Assembly: GCF_900141715.1 (NCBI RefSeq)
Contig: NZ_FQYK01000005.1
Location: 265,944 to 329,943, forward strand
DNA from: Algibacter luteus
GTDB taxonomy: Bacteria > Bacteroidota > Bacteroidia > Flavobacteriales > Flavobacteriaceae
Length of the DNA stretch: 64,000 bases
Direction of reading: 5' to 3'
Shown here: piece after piece, positions 9,216 through 17,130 of the stretch
Position numbering within the stretch: position 1 is the first letter of the stretch
How the letters are laid out: each line of letters opens with the position of its first letter
Translations under genes and position numbers: made by a program
The notes under the pieces: generated by a model
The model's input: the letters and a program-made list of their open reading frames with translations, nothing else
Told to the model about the DNA's origin: nothing
Databases searched by the model: none

Positions 9216-10135
9216 TAGATTTATTAAAATTCTATATGAAAAACAGGAAGTTATTTATAAAGAACATAGAAAATTCAAATGAGGTAGATTTAAGGATGTG
9301 CATCAACTCTAAAACTGGAGAAATTTTAGAGAAACAAACTGCGCATTATAAAAATTTGTTTATAGAGATAACAGAAAATCGAGCTACGATTAAAGGGAGT
9401 ATTCATAAGTACTTTAATATTTTTGAGGGCCATGGGGAACAAAACTATAATGACTTTAGCTTTTGCGATTTTAAGTATGCTTTGAATAGACTACAAAATG
9501 CCTTAGATATAAACGGCAATGATACCTATATAACAAATTTAGAATTTGGTTTAAATATAGACATCGAGGAAGAACCCCAAAAGCTGATAGATAATTATAT
9601 TTTAATGTATGATTATAAAATGCCTAACAGAAACGAAAAGTTTTACGGTAAGGGCGATTATTTGGAGTTTAAGACTACAGATTACAGTCTTAAAATTTAT
9701 AATAAGTCAAAACAACATTCTTTAAAGAATAGAAATATTTTAAGAGTAGAGTTAAAAATTACTGGCGCAAGGTATTTAAAAAAACACTTTAACATTTACA
9801 CAGTTAATGACCTAGATAGAGATAGGTTTAAGAAGCTATTTGATAAACTTTTAGAGCATTTCGATAAATTACTAATCGTTGACACATTGTCCCTTAAAAA
9901 CAATCATAGAATGGACGAAATGATATTCTTTCAAAATGGTATTAGTGCAACATATTGGAAAGATTTAAAAAACAAAGTGTCTTCTAAAGTGAGGTACAGG
10001 TTTAAAAACGATTTTAATAATCTTCTTAATAAATATAGACTACTTAAAACAAAGAAAAAGTTAAGAATACTGTTAGTGAAGAAGTACAAAGAATTAATGG
10101 ACTGCGATTGTGGGATTTTTACAAATGTTGCTTAG
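9212..10135 (+). CDS. Possible rolling-circle replication initiator (phage gene II/X- or Rep_trans-like)
   Basis: A 307-residue basic protein. Three features recall phage/plasmid replication initiators of the gene II/X or Rep_trans type. ATIKGSIHKYFN is followed by a search-like segment, NYNDFSFCDFKYALNRLQNAL. Next comes a central strand, TNLEFGLNID. Third is SLKIYNKSKQ, followed by ILRVELKIT, resembling the conserved YDK...LRxE block of those families. I do not see a classical HUH motif, and the catalytic tyrosine cannot be fixed. It is the downstream partner of the excisionase-like gene. If correct, the element can replicate after excision. The assignment is tentative. Confidence 0.45.
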   Translation: MIDLLKFYMKNRKLFIKNIENSNEVDLRMCINSKTGEILEKQTAHYKNLFIEITENRATIKGSIHKYFNIFEGHGEQNYNDFSFCDFKYALNRLQNALDINGNDTYITNLEFGLNIDIEEEPQKLIDNYILMYDYKMPNRNEKFYGKGDYLEFKTTDYSLKIYNKSKQHSLKNRNILRVELKITGARYLKKHFNIYTVNDLDRDRFKKLFDKLLEHFDKLLIVDTLSLKNNHRMDEMIFFQNGISATYWKDLKNKVSSKVRYRFKNDFNNLLNKYRLLKTKKKLRILLVKKYKELMDCDCGIFTNVA

Positions 10136-10137
10136 TA

Positions 10138-10192
10138 TAAGAGGGGGTAGTTGTTATTAGTTATATAGCTTACAATTATCCCTCTATTATAT
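10138..10192. terminator. Likely bidirectional terminator between convergent genes
   Basis: AGAGGGGGTAGTTGT pairs with ACAATTATCCCTCT, allowing G-T wobbles, around a loop of about 17 bases. T/A-rich tracts lie on both sides. Confidence 0.5.
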
Positions 10193-10214
10193 TTCTTTCA
10201 TTCTCCTTTAATTA

Positions 10215-10637
10215 TTACTTATTTAGGGTAGAGGCTTTTTTAGACACTCTTTTAGTAGCTTCATCAATAGAGTAGTTAATTTGTTCCTTACTTAAAATAG
10301 AAATGAGGTCTGGAGTACTAAAAATAGAGTTCTTCATCACTTCTTTTTGCTTTTCTATAAAAGCATCCATATATTTCTTTAAGTAGTCAGGGTTTTCTTG
10401 GATTGTTACAGGGACAGTTTCGATAGCAAAAGTTAAAGCTTTATATAATTTTGTTTCTGTTAGTTGCTCAATTTTTTTCATAGCAACTTCCTGAGACTTC
10501 ATAGTAGCTTCAATGCTATCCATAGTAACTCTTCGTGGTTCTGGTTTCGGTCTAGTTTTTTGTTTTTGACTAGAACTAGAAATATTTACAATAACTACTA
10601 CGATTAGTATAAAAAACCCGATATATATAAATGCCAT
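10215..10637 (-). CDS. Single-pass membrane protein of unknown function
   Basis: A 140-residue protein when started at the ATG at 10637. That start puts the hydrophobic helix (FIYIGFFILIVVVIVNI) at the N-terminus and leaves one base after the upstream gene's TAG, typical of coupled genes. The frame is open to 10712, but that longer version would overlap the lipoprotein gene. The membrane helix is followed by a Lys/Pro/Arg-rich segment and an alpha-helical soluble part rich in Lys, Glu and Met (MKSQEVAMKKIEQLTETKLY). I do not recognise the family. Its coupling with the lipoprotein gene suggests an envelope role for the pair within the element. Confidence 0.6.
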   Translation of the reverse strand: MAFIYIGFFILIVVVIVNISSSSQKQKTRPKPEPRRVTMDSIEATMKSQEVAMKKIEQLTETKLYKALTFAIETVPVTIQENPDYLKKYMDAFIEKQKEVMKNSIFSTPDLISILSKEQINYSIDEATKRVSKKASTLNK

Positions 10638-10638
10638 A

Positions 10639-11106
10639 CTATATGTTGTTCTTGTTATAAAAAGTTTTAACTGAGAATTTAACAACTGTTCCCAACTGAT
10701 AATATTCAGCATTACTAGTTGTAAAAGTTAGTTCATTATTATTGACTGTAAAGGAGTCTGCAACATTATCATCAATCTGGAGTTTATTTCCATCAGGAGT
10801 AGCCCATGTAAAATTTCCATATAAAGGACTGTTCCCTGGATACTCTGAAACTTTTGTGCCTGTACCGTCATCGTTAAATATCATTATTCGTGTTGCAGTA
10901 TCACTATTAAGACTTCCTTGTATTTGAGATTTAGTAACACTAGTCCCATTAAGGTCTGTAATTTCTAAAACCTCATGGTGGGTTAGTTTCCAAGGGCTGT
11001 TCATAATTAACAGTTCAGATTGACTTAGTTGAAGGTCTTTGTTGTCATCAGAAGATGTACAGTCAAAAAGCAAAATAACAGATAATAAAAGAAGTATTTT
11101 TTTCAT
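10639..11106 (-). CDS. Lipoprotein of unknown function, lipocalin-like
   Basis: A 155-residue protein with a lipoprotein signal peptide (MKKILLLLSVILLFDC, Cys16) followed by SSDDNKD. Ser/Asp-rich residues after the lipid-attached Cys are common in surface-exposed Bacteroidota lipoproteins. The mature part (SPWKLTHHEVLEI, then IMIFNDDGTGTKVS, NFTWATPDGNKLQI) has the layout of small lipocalin-like or META-like barrels seen in many flavobacterial lipoproteins. It is transcribed divergently from the XRE regulator across a perfect palindrome and is coupled to the membrane protein downstream. Its role in a mobile element is unknown; surface exclusion or phage-receptor masking would be speculation. 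Confidence 0.7.
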   Translation of the reverse strand: MKKILLLLSVILLFDCTSSDDNKDLQLSQSELLIMNSPWKLTHHEVLEITDLNGTSVTKSQIQGSLNSDTATRIMIFNDDGTGTKVSEYPGNSPLYGNFTWATPDGNKLQIDDNVADSFTVNNNELTFTTSNAEYYQLGTVVKFSVKTFYNKNNI

Positions 11107-11147
11107 AACGTAGGTTTTATAGAACTAATGTAAGTGAATTTATTTAA

Positions 11148-11167
11148 TTAACCCAAATTTGGGTTAA
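11148..11167. promoter_or_regulatory. Perfect 20-bp palindrome, candidate operator of the XRE regulator
   Basis: TTAACCCAAATTTGGGTTAA is its own reverse complement over all 20 bases. It lies 32 bases before the XRE gene and 41 bases before the divergent lipoprotein gene, so one bound dimer could govern both. Confidence 0.7.
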
Positions 11168-11199
11168 GGTTTTCGATGTGATTCTCGCATTTTTAACTG

Positions 11200-11430
11200 A
11201 TGTTAACAAAGAGCGAGGAAAATAAAATTTTGACAGAGCTTGGTAAACGAGTTCGGGAATTAAGAGAACAAAAGAATGTTACTCAATACAACCTTGCTAC
11301 AGATGCCGAAATATCTAAAAATCAAGTAGGCAGACTGGAGAGAGGCGAATATAAAGTGTCTATTATTACCCTTGTAAAACTTGGAAAAGCCCTTGATGTT
11401 GACTTTAGGGAGTTCTTCAAATACCTATAG
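11200..11430 (+). CDS. Small XRE-family transcriptional regulator (possible restriction-modification controller)
   Basis: A 76-residue protein that is almost entirely an HTH_XRE/Cro-C1 domain (GKRVRELREQKNVTQYNLA, then ISKNQVGRLERGEYKVSIIT, LVKLGKALDVDFREFF). It has the size of the controller (C) proteins of restriction-modification systems and lies just upstream of mod. C proteins delay restriction until DNA is methylated. Here, however, mod has its own promoter about 55 bases after this gene and the palindrome lies on the other side. Autoregulation and control of the divergent lipoprotein gene are therefore better supported than direct control of mod/res. Confidence 0.85.
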   Translation: MLTKSEENKILTELGKRVRELREQKNVTQYNLATDAEISKNQVGRLERGEYKVSIITLVKLGKALDVDFREFFKYL

Positions 11431-11483
11431 TATATTTTTAGTTTTTTTATATAACAATTCAGACGTATAATTATTAATTATGC

Positions 11484-11491
11484 TATTTTTG
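11484..11491 (+). promoter_or_regulatory. -7 box of the mod promoter
   Basis: TATTTTTG fits TAnnTTTG and lies 35 bases before the mod ATG. No good -33 box is evident. Confidence 0.5.
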
Positions 11492-11526
11492 AATAATCTG
11501 TAAATATATCTAGGACGAACCAAAGA

Positions 11527-13371
11527 ATGCAAAATCTACAAAACGAACTTATAGAACTACTTAAACACGAAGACAATTTAGTAGTCGATAACCAACTTAA
11601 TAAAAATAAAATAATAGAAGCTGCTTTAAAGGTTGAACCCTTTTTAATAAGCCTCTTAATTAAGAACGAGACCTTTAAAAAACACTTCTTTCAAGAGGTG
11701 GAAAATGTATTGGTGTTCGATAAAATTAACTTTCAGCGATTTGTAAATAACAAGTCTTTTTTACCTGATAGTTATACAGCCTTTAAAAATAAAATAGGGT
11801 TAGCAATTAACGACGACACTGTAGATAATTTCATTAAAACTAAAAATGACGTGGTTTTGGTATGGCCTCATAAAGATTGTGTGTTAGAAGGAGGGCAAAC
11901 GAAAGAAGACCAAAAAAGAAATGAGATATTTTGGAATGAAACCCTCGCTCCTGATAGTGTAGATAGATTATTAGATGCAAAAGCGTTTACCAACTTTAAA
12001 AGATATGACAAAAAGGGGGAACATAAAATAACAGAATTTAAAGGAGATGAAAACTTAATTCTAAAAGGGAACAACTTATTAGTTCTTTCGTCATTGCTAA
12101 AAACACATAGAGGCAAAATAAAGCTTATTTACATAGACCCACCATATAACACAGGAGGCGATACTTTTATGTATAACGATTCCTTTAACCATTCTTCTTG
12201 GTTGACTTTTATGAAAAATCGTTTGTTAATAGCAAAAGAGTTATTACATCCAGAAGGAAGTATTTTTATACAAATAGATGATTTTGAAGATGCTTATTTA
12301 AAGGTTTTAATGGATGAACTTTTTAAGCCAGAGAATTTTAGAAATAAAATAACATGGAAACGAAGGGGGGGTAGTGCAAATCCAAAGAATAGACTTAATA
12401 ATGTTGTAGATTATATTTTGTGGTATTCAAAAAATGAAAATTTTACTTTTCATACTCCATTTACTATTGACGATCCAAACACAAAGAAATATATTAAAGA
12501 AAGGTTTACAAACGTAGATGAAAATGGAAGGAAATTTATGAAATCTCCCTTGCAAAGCCCAAATCCAAGACCAAATTTAATGTATGATTATAAAGGATTC
12601 AAAACTCCTAAAAATGGATGGTCAATTTCAGAAGAAAAAATGAAGGAATGGGATGCAGAAGGCAAGCTATGGTTTCCAGATGACAAAGAAAAAAATATAA
12701 ATAGAAAAATATATTTAGATGAATATTCAGGGCAACCAGTTTCAAGTTTATGGACTGACATAAGTGTAATAAATCCTATGAGTAAAGAAAGGGGAGAGTT
12801 TGAAGGAGGTCAAAAACCTGAAGCCCTACTTCATAGAATAATTGAAATGGTTACAGATGAAGGCGATTATGTTTTAGATTTTTTTGTTGGTAGTGGTACA
12901 ACTTGTGCAACTGCTCATAAAATGAATAGAAAGTACATTGGAGTTGAGCAGTTAAATTACATAGAGCCTATTCCTGTTCAGCGTATAATTGATGTTACTA
13001 AAGGCGACGAGGCAGGAATTTCAAAAAAAGTAAATTGGCAAGGTGGCGGTACTTTTGTCTATGCTGAATTATTGGAGTACAACCAATACTTTGTAAATAA
13101 AATTCAAGAAGCTAAAACCAAAGAAAATATTATAGCTATTTGGAGCGAAATGCAAGACAAAGCATTCATATCCTATCAATTTGATAAAGACATCTTTAAT
13201 AATAGCTTAGAAGCCTTTAAAACAGCTTCAATAGAGACTATGCAACACTATTTAATAGAAATATTAGATAAAAACCAATTGTATGTTAATTTTAGTGAAA
13301 TTGAAGATAAATCTTTTAATGTAAGTGAAGAAGATAAGGCTTTAAACTATTCATTTTATAATATAAAATAG
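11527..13371 (+). CDS. Type III restriction-modification methyltransferase subunit (Mod)
   Basis: A 614-residue adenine-N6 DNA methyltransferase. Catalytic motif IV, DPPYNTGGD, starts at residue 204, and the AdoMet-binding motif FVGSGTTCATA lies near residue 452. Motif IV before motif I is the beta-class order found in Type III Mod proteins. The segment between them, roughly residues 270-400, should include the target recognition domain. Mod methylates one strand of an asymmetric site and gives specificity to the Res subunit encoded 1.1 kb downstream. The recognition sequence cannot be read. The usual mod-res order is interrupted here by an AbiF unit. No simple-sequence tract that would cause phase variation is visible in the gene. 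Confidence 0.92.
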   Translation: MQNLQNELIELLKHEDNLVVDNQLNKNKIIEAALKVEPFLISLLIKNETFKKHFFQEVENVLVFDKINFQRFVNNKSFLPDSYTAFKNKIGLAINDDTVDNFIKTKNDVVLVWPHKDCVLEGGQTKEDQKRNEIFWNETLAPDSVDRLLDAKAFTNFKRYDKKGEHKITEFKGDENLILKGNNLLVLSSLLKTHRGKIKLIYIDPPYNTGGDTFMYNDSFNHSSWLTFMKNRLLIAKELLHPEGSIFIQIDDFEDAYLKVLMDELFKPENFRNKITWKRRGGSANPKNRLNNVVDYILWYSKNENFTFHTPFTIDDPNTKKYIKERFTNVDENGRKFMKSPLQSPNPRPNLMYDYKGFKTPKNGWSISEEKMKEWDAEGKLWFPDDKEKNINRKIYLDEYSGQPVSSLWTDISVINPMSKERGEFEGGQKPEALLHRIIEMVTDEGDYVLDFFVGSGTTCATAHKMNRKYIGVEQLNYIEPIPVQRIIDVTKGDEAGISKKVNWQGGGTFVYAELLEYNQYFVNKIQEAKTKENIIAIWSEMQDKAFISYQFDKDIFNNSLEAFKTASIETMQHYLIEILDKNQLYVNFSEIEDKSFNVSEEDKALNYSFYNIK

Positions 13372-13412
13372 GGTATGGTTTTTGTTTATAAAATTAAATA
13401 TATGTTAATAAG

Positions 13413-13444
13413 TTTGCAAAAGGTAGTTTTATTATCTACTTTTG
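13413..13444 (+). promoter_or_regulatory. Consensus promoter of the putative abiF RNA
   Basis: TTTG (13413-13416), a 20-base spacer and TACTTTTG (13437-13444) form one of the best Bacteroidota promoters in the window. It lies in the 186-base mod-abiF gap. Transcription should start near 13451, 107 bases before the abiF ATG. Confidence 0.75.
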
Positions 13445-13450
13445 TACAAC

Positions 13451-13540
13451 AATTAGATACTAACAACACTTTTACAAGAGTGTTTCAAAATAACGTGGTT
13501 ATCCTGCCTCTTCACAATGCACACTGGATAACCCTTTTTA
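13451..13540 (+). ncRNA. Putative abiF-motif RNA (candidate RNA antitoxin)
   Basis: This unit of about 90 bases has its own promoter, two hairpins and a T-tract. Hairpin 1 (13465-13484) pairs AACACTTT with AGAGTGTT, including one T-G wobble, closing a TACA tetraloop. Hairpin 2 (13497-13533) is a perfect 8-bp stem, GGTTATCC/GGATAACC, whose 21-base loop can form an inner TGC/GCA pairing. TTTTT follows at 13535-13539. Established knowledge: the abiF RNA motif is a conserved structured RNA found upstream of Abi_2-domain genes, and AbiF has been described as a toxin neutralised by this RNA. Position and architecture match; I could not run a covariance-model search. It could alternatively be only a terminator-attenuator of the mod transcript. 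Confidence 0.65.
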
Positions 13541-13557
13541 ATTTAAAGCGGTAAGGT

Positions 13558-14505
13558 ATGGCAAAGAAACCTTATACAAAACCACCGCTTACTTTTCAAG
13601 CTCAAATACAAAAATGGATAGATAGAGGTTTACAAGTGCCTGACATATATAGGGCACAAAGCTATTTATCGCATATAAGCTATTACCGTTTAAGTGCTTA
13701 TTGTTTGCCTTTTCAAAGTGTAAAGGACACGTTTGATGCAGGTACTACTTTTGATGATGTTTTAAATTTGTATCTTTTTGATAGAGAATTAAGGCTTTTA
13801 ATTTTAGATGCTATAGAACGTATTGAAATAGCTTTAAGAACCAAAATTATATATGATTTAGCCCATAAATACGGCTCACACTGGCAAGATAATCAAGGCG
13901 TATTTAAAGCCCCTTACACAAATAGAAACGGAACTTATATTGACCCTTTTGGCAGTTTGCAAACATATTTAAATAAAGAGTATAATTCTTCAGACCCCGA
14001 AGTTTTTATTAAGCACTATTTTGACAATTATGATACACCACCTAATCCACCTTCTTGGATGGCTATAGAGTTGGTAACTGTAGGAGGTTTGTCAAGGTTA
14101 TATAGTAATTTAGCTAATGACGATGATAAAAAGTTAATAGCACGAAATTATAAATTACCACATTTTGTATTTCAGTCTTGGTTTCATTCTATGACGCATT
14201 TAAGAAACTTATCTGCTCATCATTGTAGAGTTTGGAATAGGGAATACAGAATTACACCGTCCTACCTAAAAAGCCCTAAATTTAATTGGGTTGATAATGC
14301 ATTTGATATAAATAATAGGACGTTTTATTACCTTAATGTTTTAAAATATTTTTTAAATATTATTAACCCGAACAACTCTTTTAAAACTAAACTAGAAGCA
14401 CTTTTTACAAAGTATCCTAACATAAAAATCGAGTATATGGGCTTGCCAACGGATGCCTTTGGAAATGTAAAAGATTGGAAAGCTGAACCACTTTGGAAAA
14501 AATAA
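13558..14505 (+). CDS. AbiF/Abi_2-family HEPN protein (abortive infection, RNA-antitoxin type)
   Basis: A 315-residue protein of the Abi_2 (AbiD/AbiF) family. The N-terminal block is PPLTFQAQIQKWIDRGL, then YLSHISYYRLSAYCLPF. A helical block (LYLFDRELRLLILDAIERIE, then IALRTKI) and a C-terminal HEPN catalytic motif follow. The catalytic motif is RNLSAHHCRVWNR with Arg216 and His221, an RX4H arrangement. HEPN proteins of this type are RNases, and AbiF is considered close to the ancestor of Cas13. Infection or loss of the RNA partner would free the toxin to halt growth. The gene starts 18 bases after the T-tract of the upstream RNA, with no promoter between, so its message must read through that terminator. 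Nine bases separate it from res. Confidence 0.85.
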   Translation: MAKKPYTKPPLTFQAQIQKWIDRGLQVPDIYRAQSYLSHISYYRLSAYCLPFQSVKDTFDAGTTFDDVLNLYLFDRELRLLILDAIERIEIALRTKIIYDLAHKYGSHWQDNQGVFKAPYTNRNGTYIDPFGSLQTYLNKEYNSSDPEVFIKHYFDNYDTPPNPPSWMAIELVTVGGLSRLYSNLANDDDKKLIARNYKLPHFVFQSWFHSMTHLRNLSAHHCRVWNREYRITPSYLKSPKFNWVDNAFDINNRTFYYLNVLKYFLNIINPNNSFKTKLEALFTKYPNIKIEYMGLPTDAFGNVKDWKAEPLWKK

Positions 14506-14514
14506 AATATTTTT

Positions 14515-17130
14515 ATGAATTTATTTAATCAGGACAATTTACAACGCTTAGACAAACGAATATCTGTTGTTTTTGAAGACGGTATTAAAGAAATAGAATT
14601 GTCTCCTATTATTAAAAATAATTTAAGGTTTGCACCGAGACCATACCAAGTAGAAGCTTTCTCTTATTTTAATTATTATATAAATAACCCTCGTTTAAGG
14701 CTAAAACCTACACAAGTGTTGTTTCACATGGCTACTGGTAGTGGTAAAACCCTAATAATGGCAGGGGCAATGTTGGAATTGTATAAAATGGGTTATCGTA
14801 ATTTTATTTTCTTTGTGAATACCGACACTATTATTCGTAAAACCAAGGAGAACTTTTTAAACCCTAGTAGCTCTAAATACCTTTTTAAGGAACAAATAAA
14901 TATTGATGGCGTTAATGTGAATATTACCGAGGTAGAAAGTTTTGAGACTACAAATGATGCTGATATTAGTATTCTATTTTCTACTACACAGGGCTTACAT
15001 TCTAAGTTAAACGCACCAAGAGAGAACAGTATCACTTTTGATGACTTTATAGACAAAGAAATAGTTTTAATAAGTGATGAAGCGCATCACATTAATACAC
15101 TAACCAAGAAAACACTTTCACAAGAAGAAAAAAGTAATGCTACAAGTTGGGAATATACTGTACAACGCATATTAACATCGAACCCAAATAATGTTTTAAT
15201 AGAGTTTACAGCAACATTAGAGTTAAATCATCCAAATGTAGCTTCTAAATACGCTAACAAATTACTCTTTGATTATTCGCTAACTAAATTTAGAGAAGAT
15301 GGTTATTCAAAGGAAGTACAAACAAACCAAGTAGATTATCAGCCTATACAAAGGGCAATTGTAGCGGTTTTAATAAGTCAGTTCAAAAAGAAAATATTTG
15401 CTACTAAAGGTATTTTAGCGAAGCCAGTAATAATGTTTAAATCTAAAACAACTGCTGAAAGTGGAGTAATGGAAGAAGCCTTTAAAAAGGAAATACAAAA
15501 CTTATCGGTGCAGAAATTAGAAGGCATAATTAAATTGGATAACGCTATTTTGGATAAGGCAGTAGCATATTTTAAAGAGCTGAACATATCGTTACAAAAT
15601 TTAATAGATGAGATAAAAGAAGATTTTTCAGAAGATAAAATAATCTCTGTGAACTCTAAAAATGACACTGATGAAAAGCAAATAGTTATTAATAGCCTTG
15701 AAGACCATAATAACGAATATAGGGCAGTTTTTGCAGTAGATAAATTAAATGAGGGTTGGGACGTATTAAACTTATACGATATTGTTAGGCTGTATGATAC
15801 CCGTGATGCTTCGGGAAGTAAACCAGGGAAAACAACTGTAGCCGAAGCGCAATTAATAGGCAGAGGTGCAAGATATTATCCTTTTCAACTAGAAGAAAGC
15901 CAAGAAATAGACAAGCGCAAATATGATAATGACTTAGAAAATATCATGCGTAATTGTGAGACCTTACATTATCACTGTTCACACAATCCAAGATACATAA
16001 CAGAGTTAAATAATGCGCTCCGTCAAATAGGAATGTTTCCAGAAGAAAAGATTGAAGTTGATTTAATCTTAAAAGACGAATTTAAAGCAACATCTTTTTA
16101 TAAAAACGGCTTTATATTCTTAAATAAAAAGGTAAAAAATAACCCTAAAACATTATTAGAGTACCAAGAGCCAGACATTGTAAAAAAGCATACTTACGCT
16201 TTAAGAACTAATCGTTCAGCTTCGACAACTATATTAGATAATGCTTCTGTAAAACAAAATAAATTACAAGCAAATTATTCTAATAAACATCATTTTTCTG
16301 TTTGGGACAAGACCATATTAAAAAAGGGGTTGAACAAAATCCCATTTTACCACTTTAGTAATATTAGACGTTATTTTCCTAGCGTTAAGTCTATAGACGA
16401 TTTTATTACAGATGCTAAATATTTTGGTGGGGTAACAGTAGAAGTTACAGGGTTGCAAAAAGACACTAATAATTTATCGCCTCAACAAAAATTAGAAATA
16501 GTTATTGATGTTGCTACAAGAGTGGCAAACGAAATAGCAACAAAGTTTGGAGATTACAGAGGGACAAAATCCTTTTATAGAGAGCCTTTAAGAAAGTATT
16601 TTAGAGACAAGAAATTATCCTTTTCAGTGAATACAAATACTACAGCAGAAACAGGAAAACCAACCATGAGGAATGATATAGATCCAAAATACTTTGTGGA
16701 TTTAAATAAAGCCGATTGGTATGTTTATAAAGAGAACTACGGCTCTTCCGAAGAAAAGTTTTTAGTAAAGTATTTCCATGATAATATAGATGAGCTAAAA
16801 GAAAAATTTAAGGACATATTTTTATTAAGAAATGAGAGGTTCTTTAAACTATATAGGTTTAGTGATGCAAAAGCTACCGAACCCGACTTTGTACTATTTA
16901 TGACAGATAAAAATTCAGATGAAGAAGTTATTTACCAGTTATTTATAGAGCCAAAAGGAGACCATTTGTTATACAATGATGAATGGAAAGAGCAATTCCT
17001 TGCCGAAATAGAGAAAGAAGCTTTAATAGAATTATACCAAAACCAACAATATAAATTAATAGGGATGCCCTTTTATAACATGCAAAATAGAGAAGATGAG
17101 TTTTCAGAAAAATTATCTAGCATTATATAA
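14515..17130 (+). CDS. Type III restriction-modification helicase/endonuclease subunit (Res)
   Basis: An 871-residue superfamily 2 helicase with a C-terminal nuclease. Walker A HMATGSGKTL is near residue 72 and the Walker B box ISDEAHH near residue 187. Helicase motif VI-like LIGRGARYYPF lies near residue 450. A PD-ExK-type nuclease is visible at about residues 789-815 (TEPDFVLFM, then FIEPKGDHL). Together with Mod it forms the Type III complex that translocates along DNA between two head-to-head sites and cuts 25-27 bases from one. All catalytic boxes are intact. The last 8 bases overlap the end of the convergent integrase gene. Confidence 0.92.
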   Translation: MNLFNQDNLQRLDKRISVVFEDGIKEIELSPIIKNNLRFAPRPYQVEAFSYFNYYINNPRLRLKPTQVLFHMATGSGKTLIMAGAMLELYKMGYRNFIFFVNTDTIIRKTKENFLNPSSSKYLFKEQINIDGVNVNITEVESFETTNDADISILFSTTQGLHSKLNAPRENSITFDDFIDKEIVLISDEAHHINTLTKKTLSQEEKSNATSWEYTVQRILTSNPNNVLIEFTATLELNHPNVASKYANKLLFDYSLTKFREDGYSKEVQTNQVDYQPIQRAIVAVLISQFKKKIFATKGILAKPVIMFKSKTTAESGVMEEAFKKEIQNLSVQKLEGIIKLDNAILDKAVAYFKELNISLQNLIDEIKEDFSEDKIISVNSKNDTDEKQIVINSLEDHNNEYRAVFAVDKLNEGWDVLNLYDIVRLYDTRDASGSKPGKTTVAEAQLIGRGARYYPFQLEESQEIDKRKYDNDLENIMRNCETLHYHCSHNPRYITELNNALRQIGMFPEEKIEVDLILKDEFKATSFYKNGFIFLNKKVKNNPKTLLEYQEPDIVKKHTYALRTNRSASTTILDNASVKQNKLQANYSNKHHFSVWDKTILKKGLNKIPFYHFSNIRRYFPSVKSIDDFITDAKYFGGVTVEVTGLQKDTNNLSPQQKLEIVIDVATRVANEIATKFGDYRGTKSFYREPLRKYFRDKKLSFSVNTNTTAETGKPTMRNDIDPKYFVDLNKADWYVYKENYGSSEEKFLVKYFHDNIDELKEKFKDIFLLRNERFFKLYRFSDAKATEPDFVLFMTDKNSDEEVIYQLFIEPKGDHLLYNDEWKEQFLAEIEKEALIELYQNQQYKLIGMPFYNMQNREDEFSEKLSSII

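Noticed and set aside
10638..10712. Longer version of the membrane protein starting at 10712
   Set aside because: It would overlap the lipoprotein gene by 74 bases and bury the membrane helix; the ATG at 10637 fits better.
13451..13540. CRISPR repeat or guide unit for a Cas13-like effector
   Set aside because: There is a single non-repeated unit, the protein is 315 residues with one RX4H motif, and no spacers or adaptation genes are present. An AbiF RNA module fits better.
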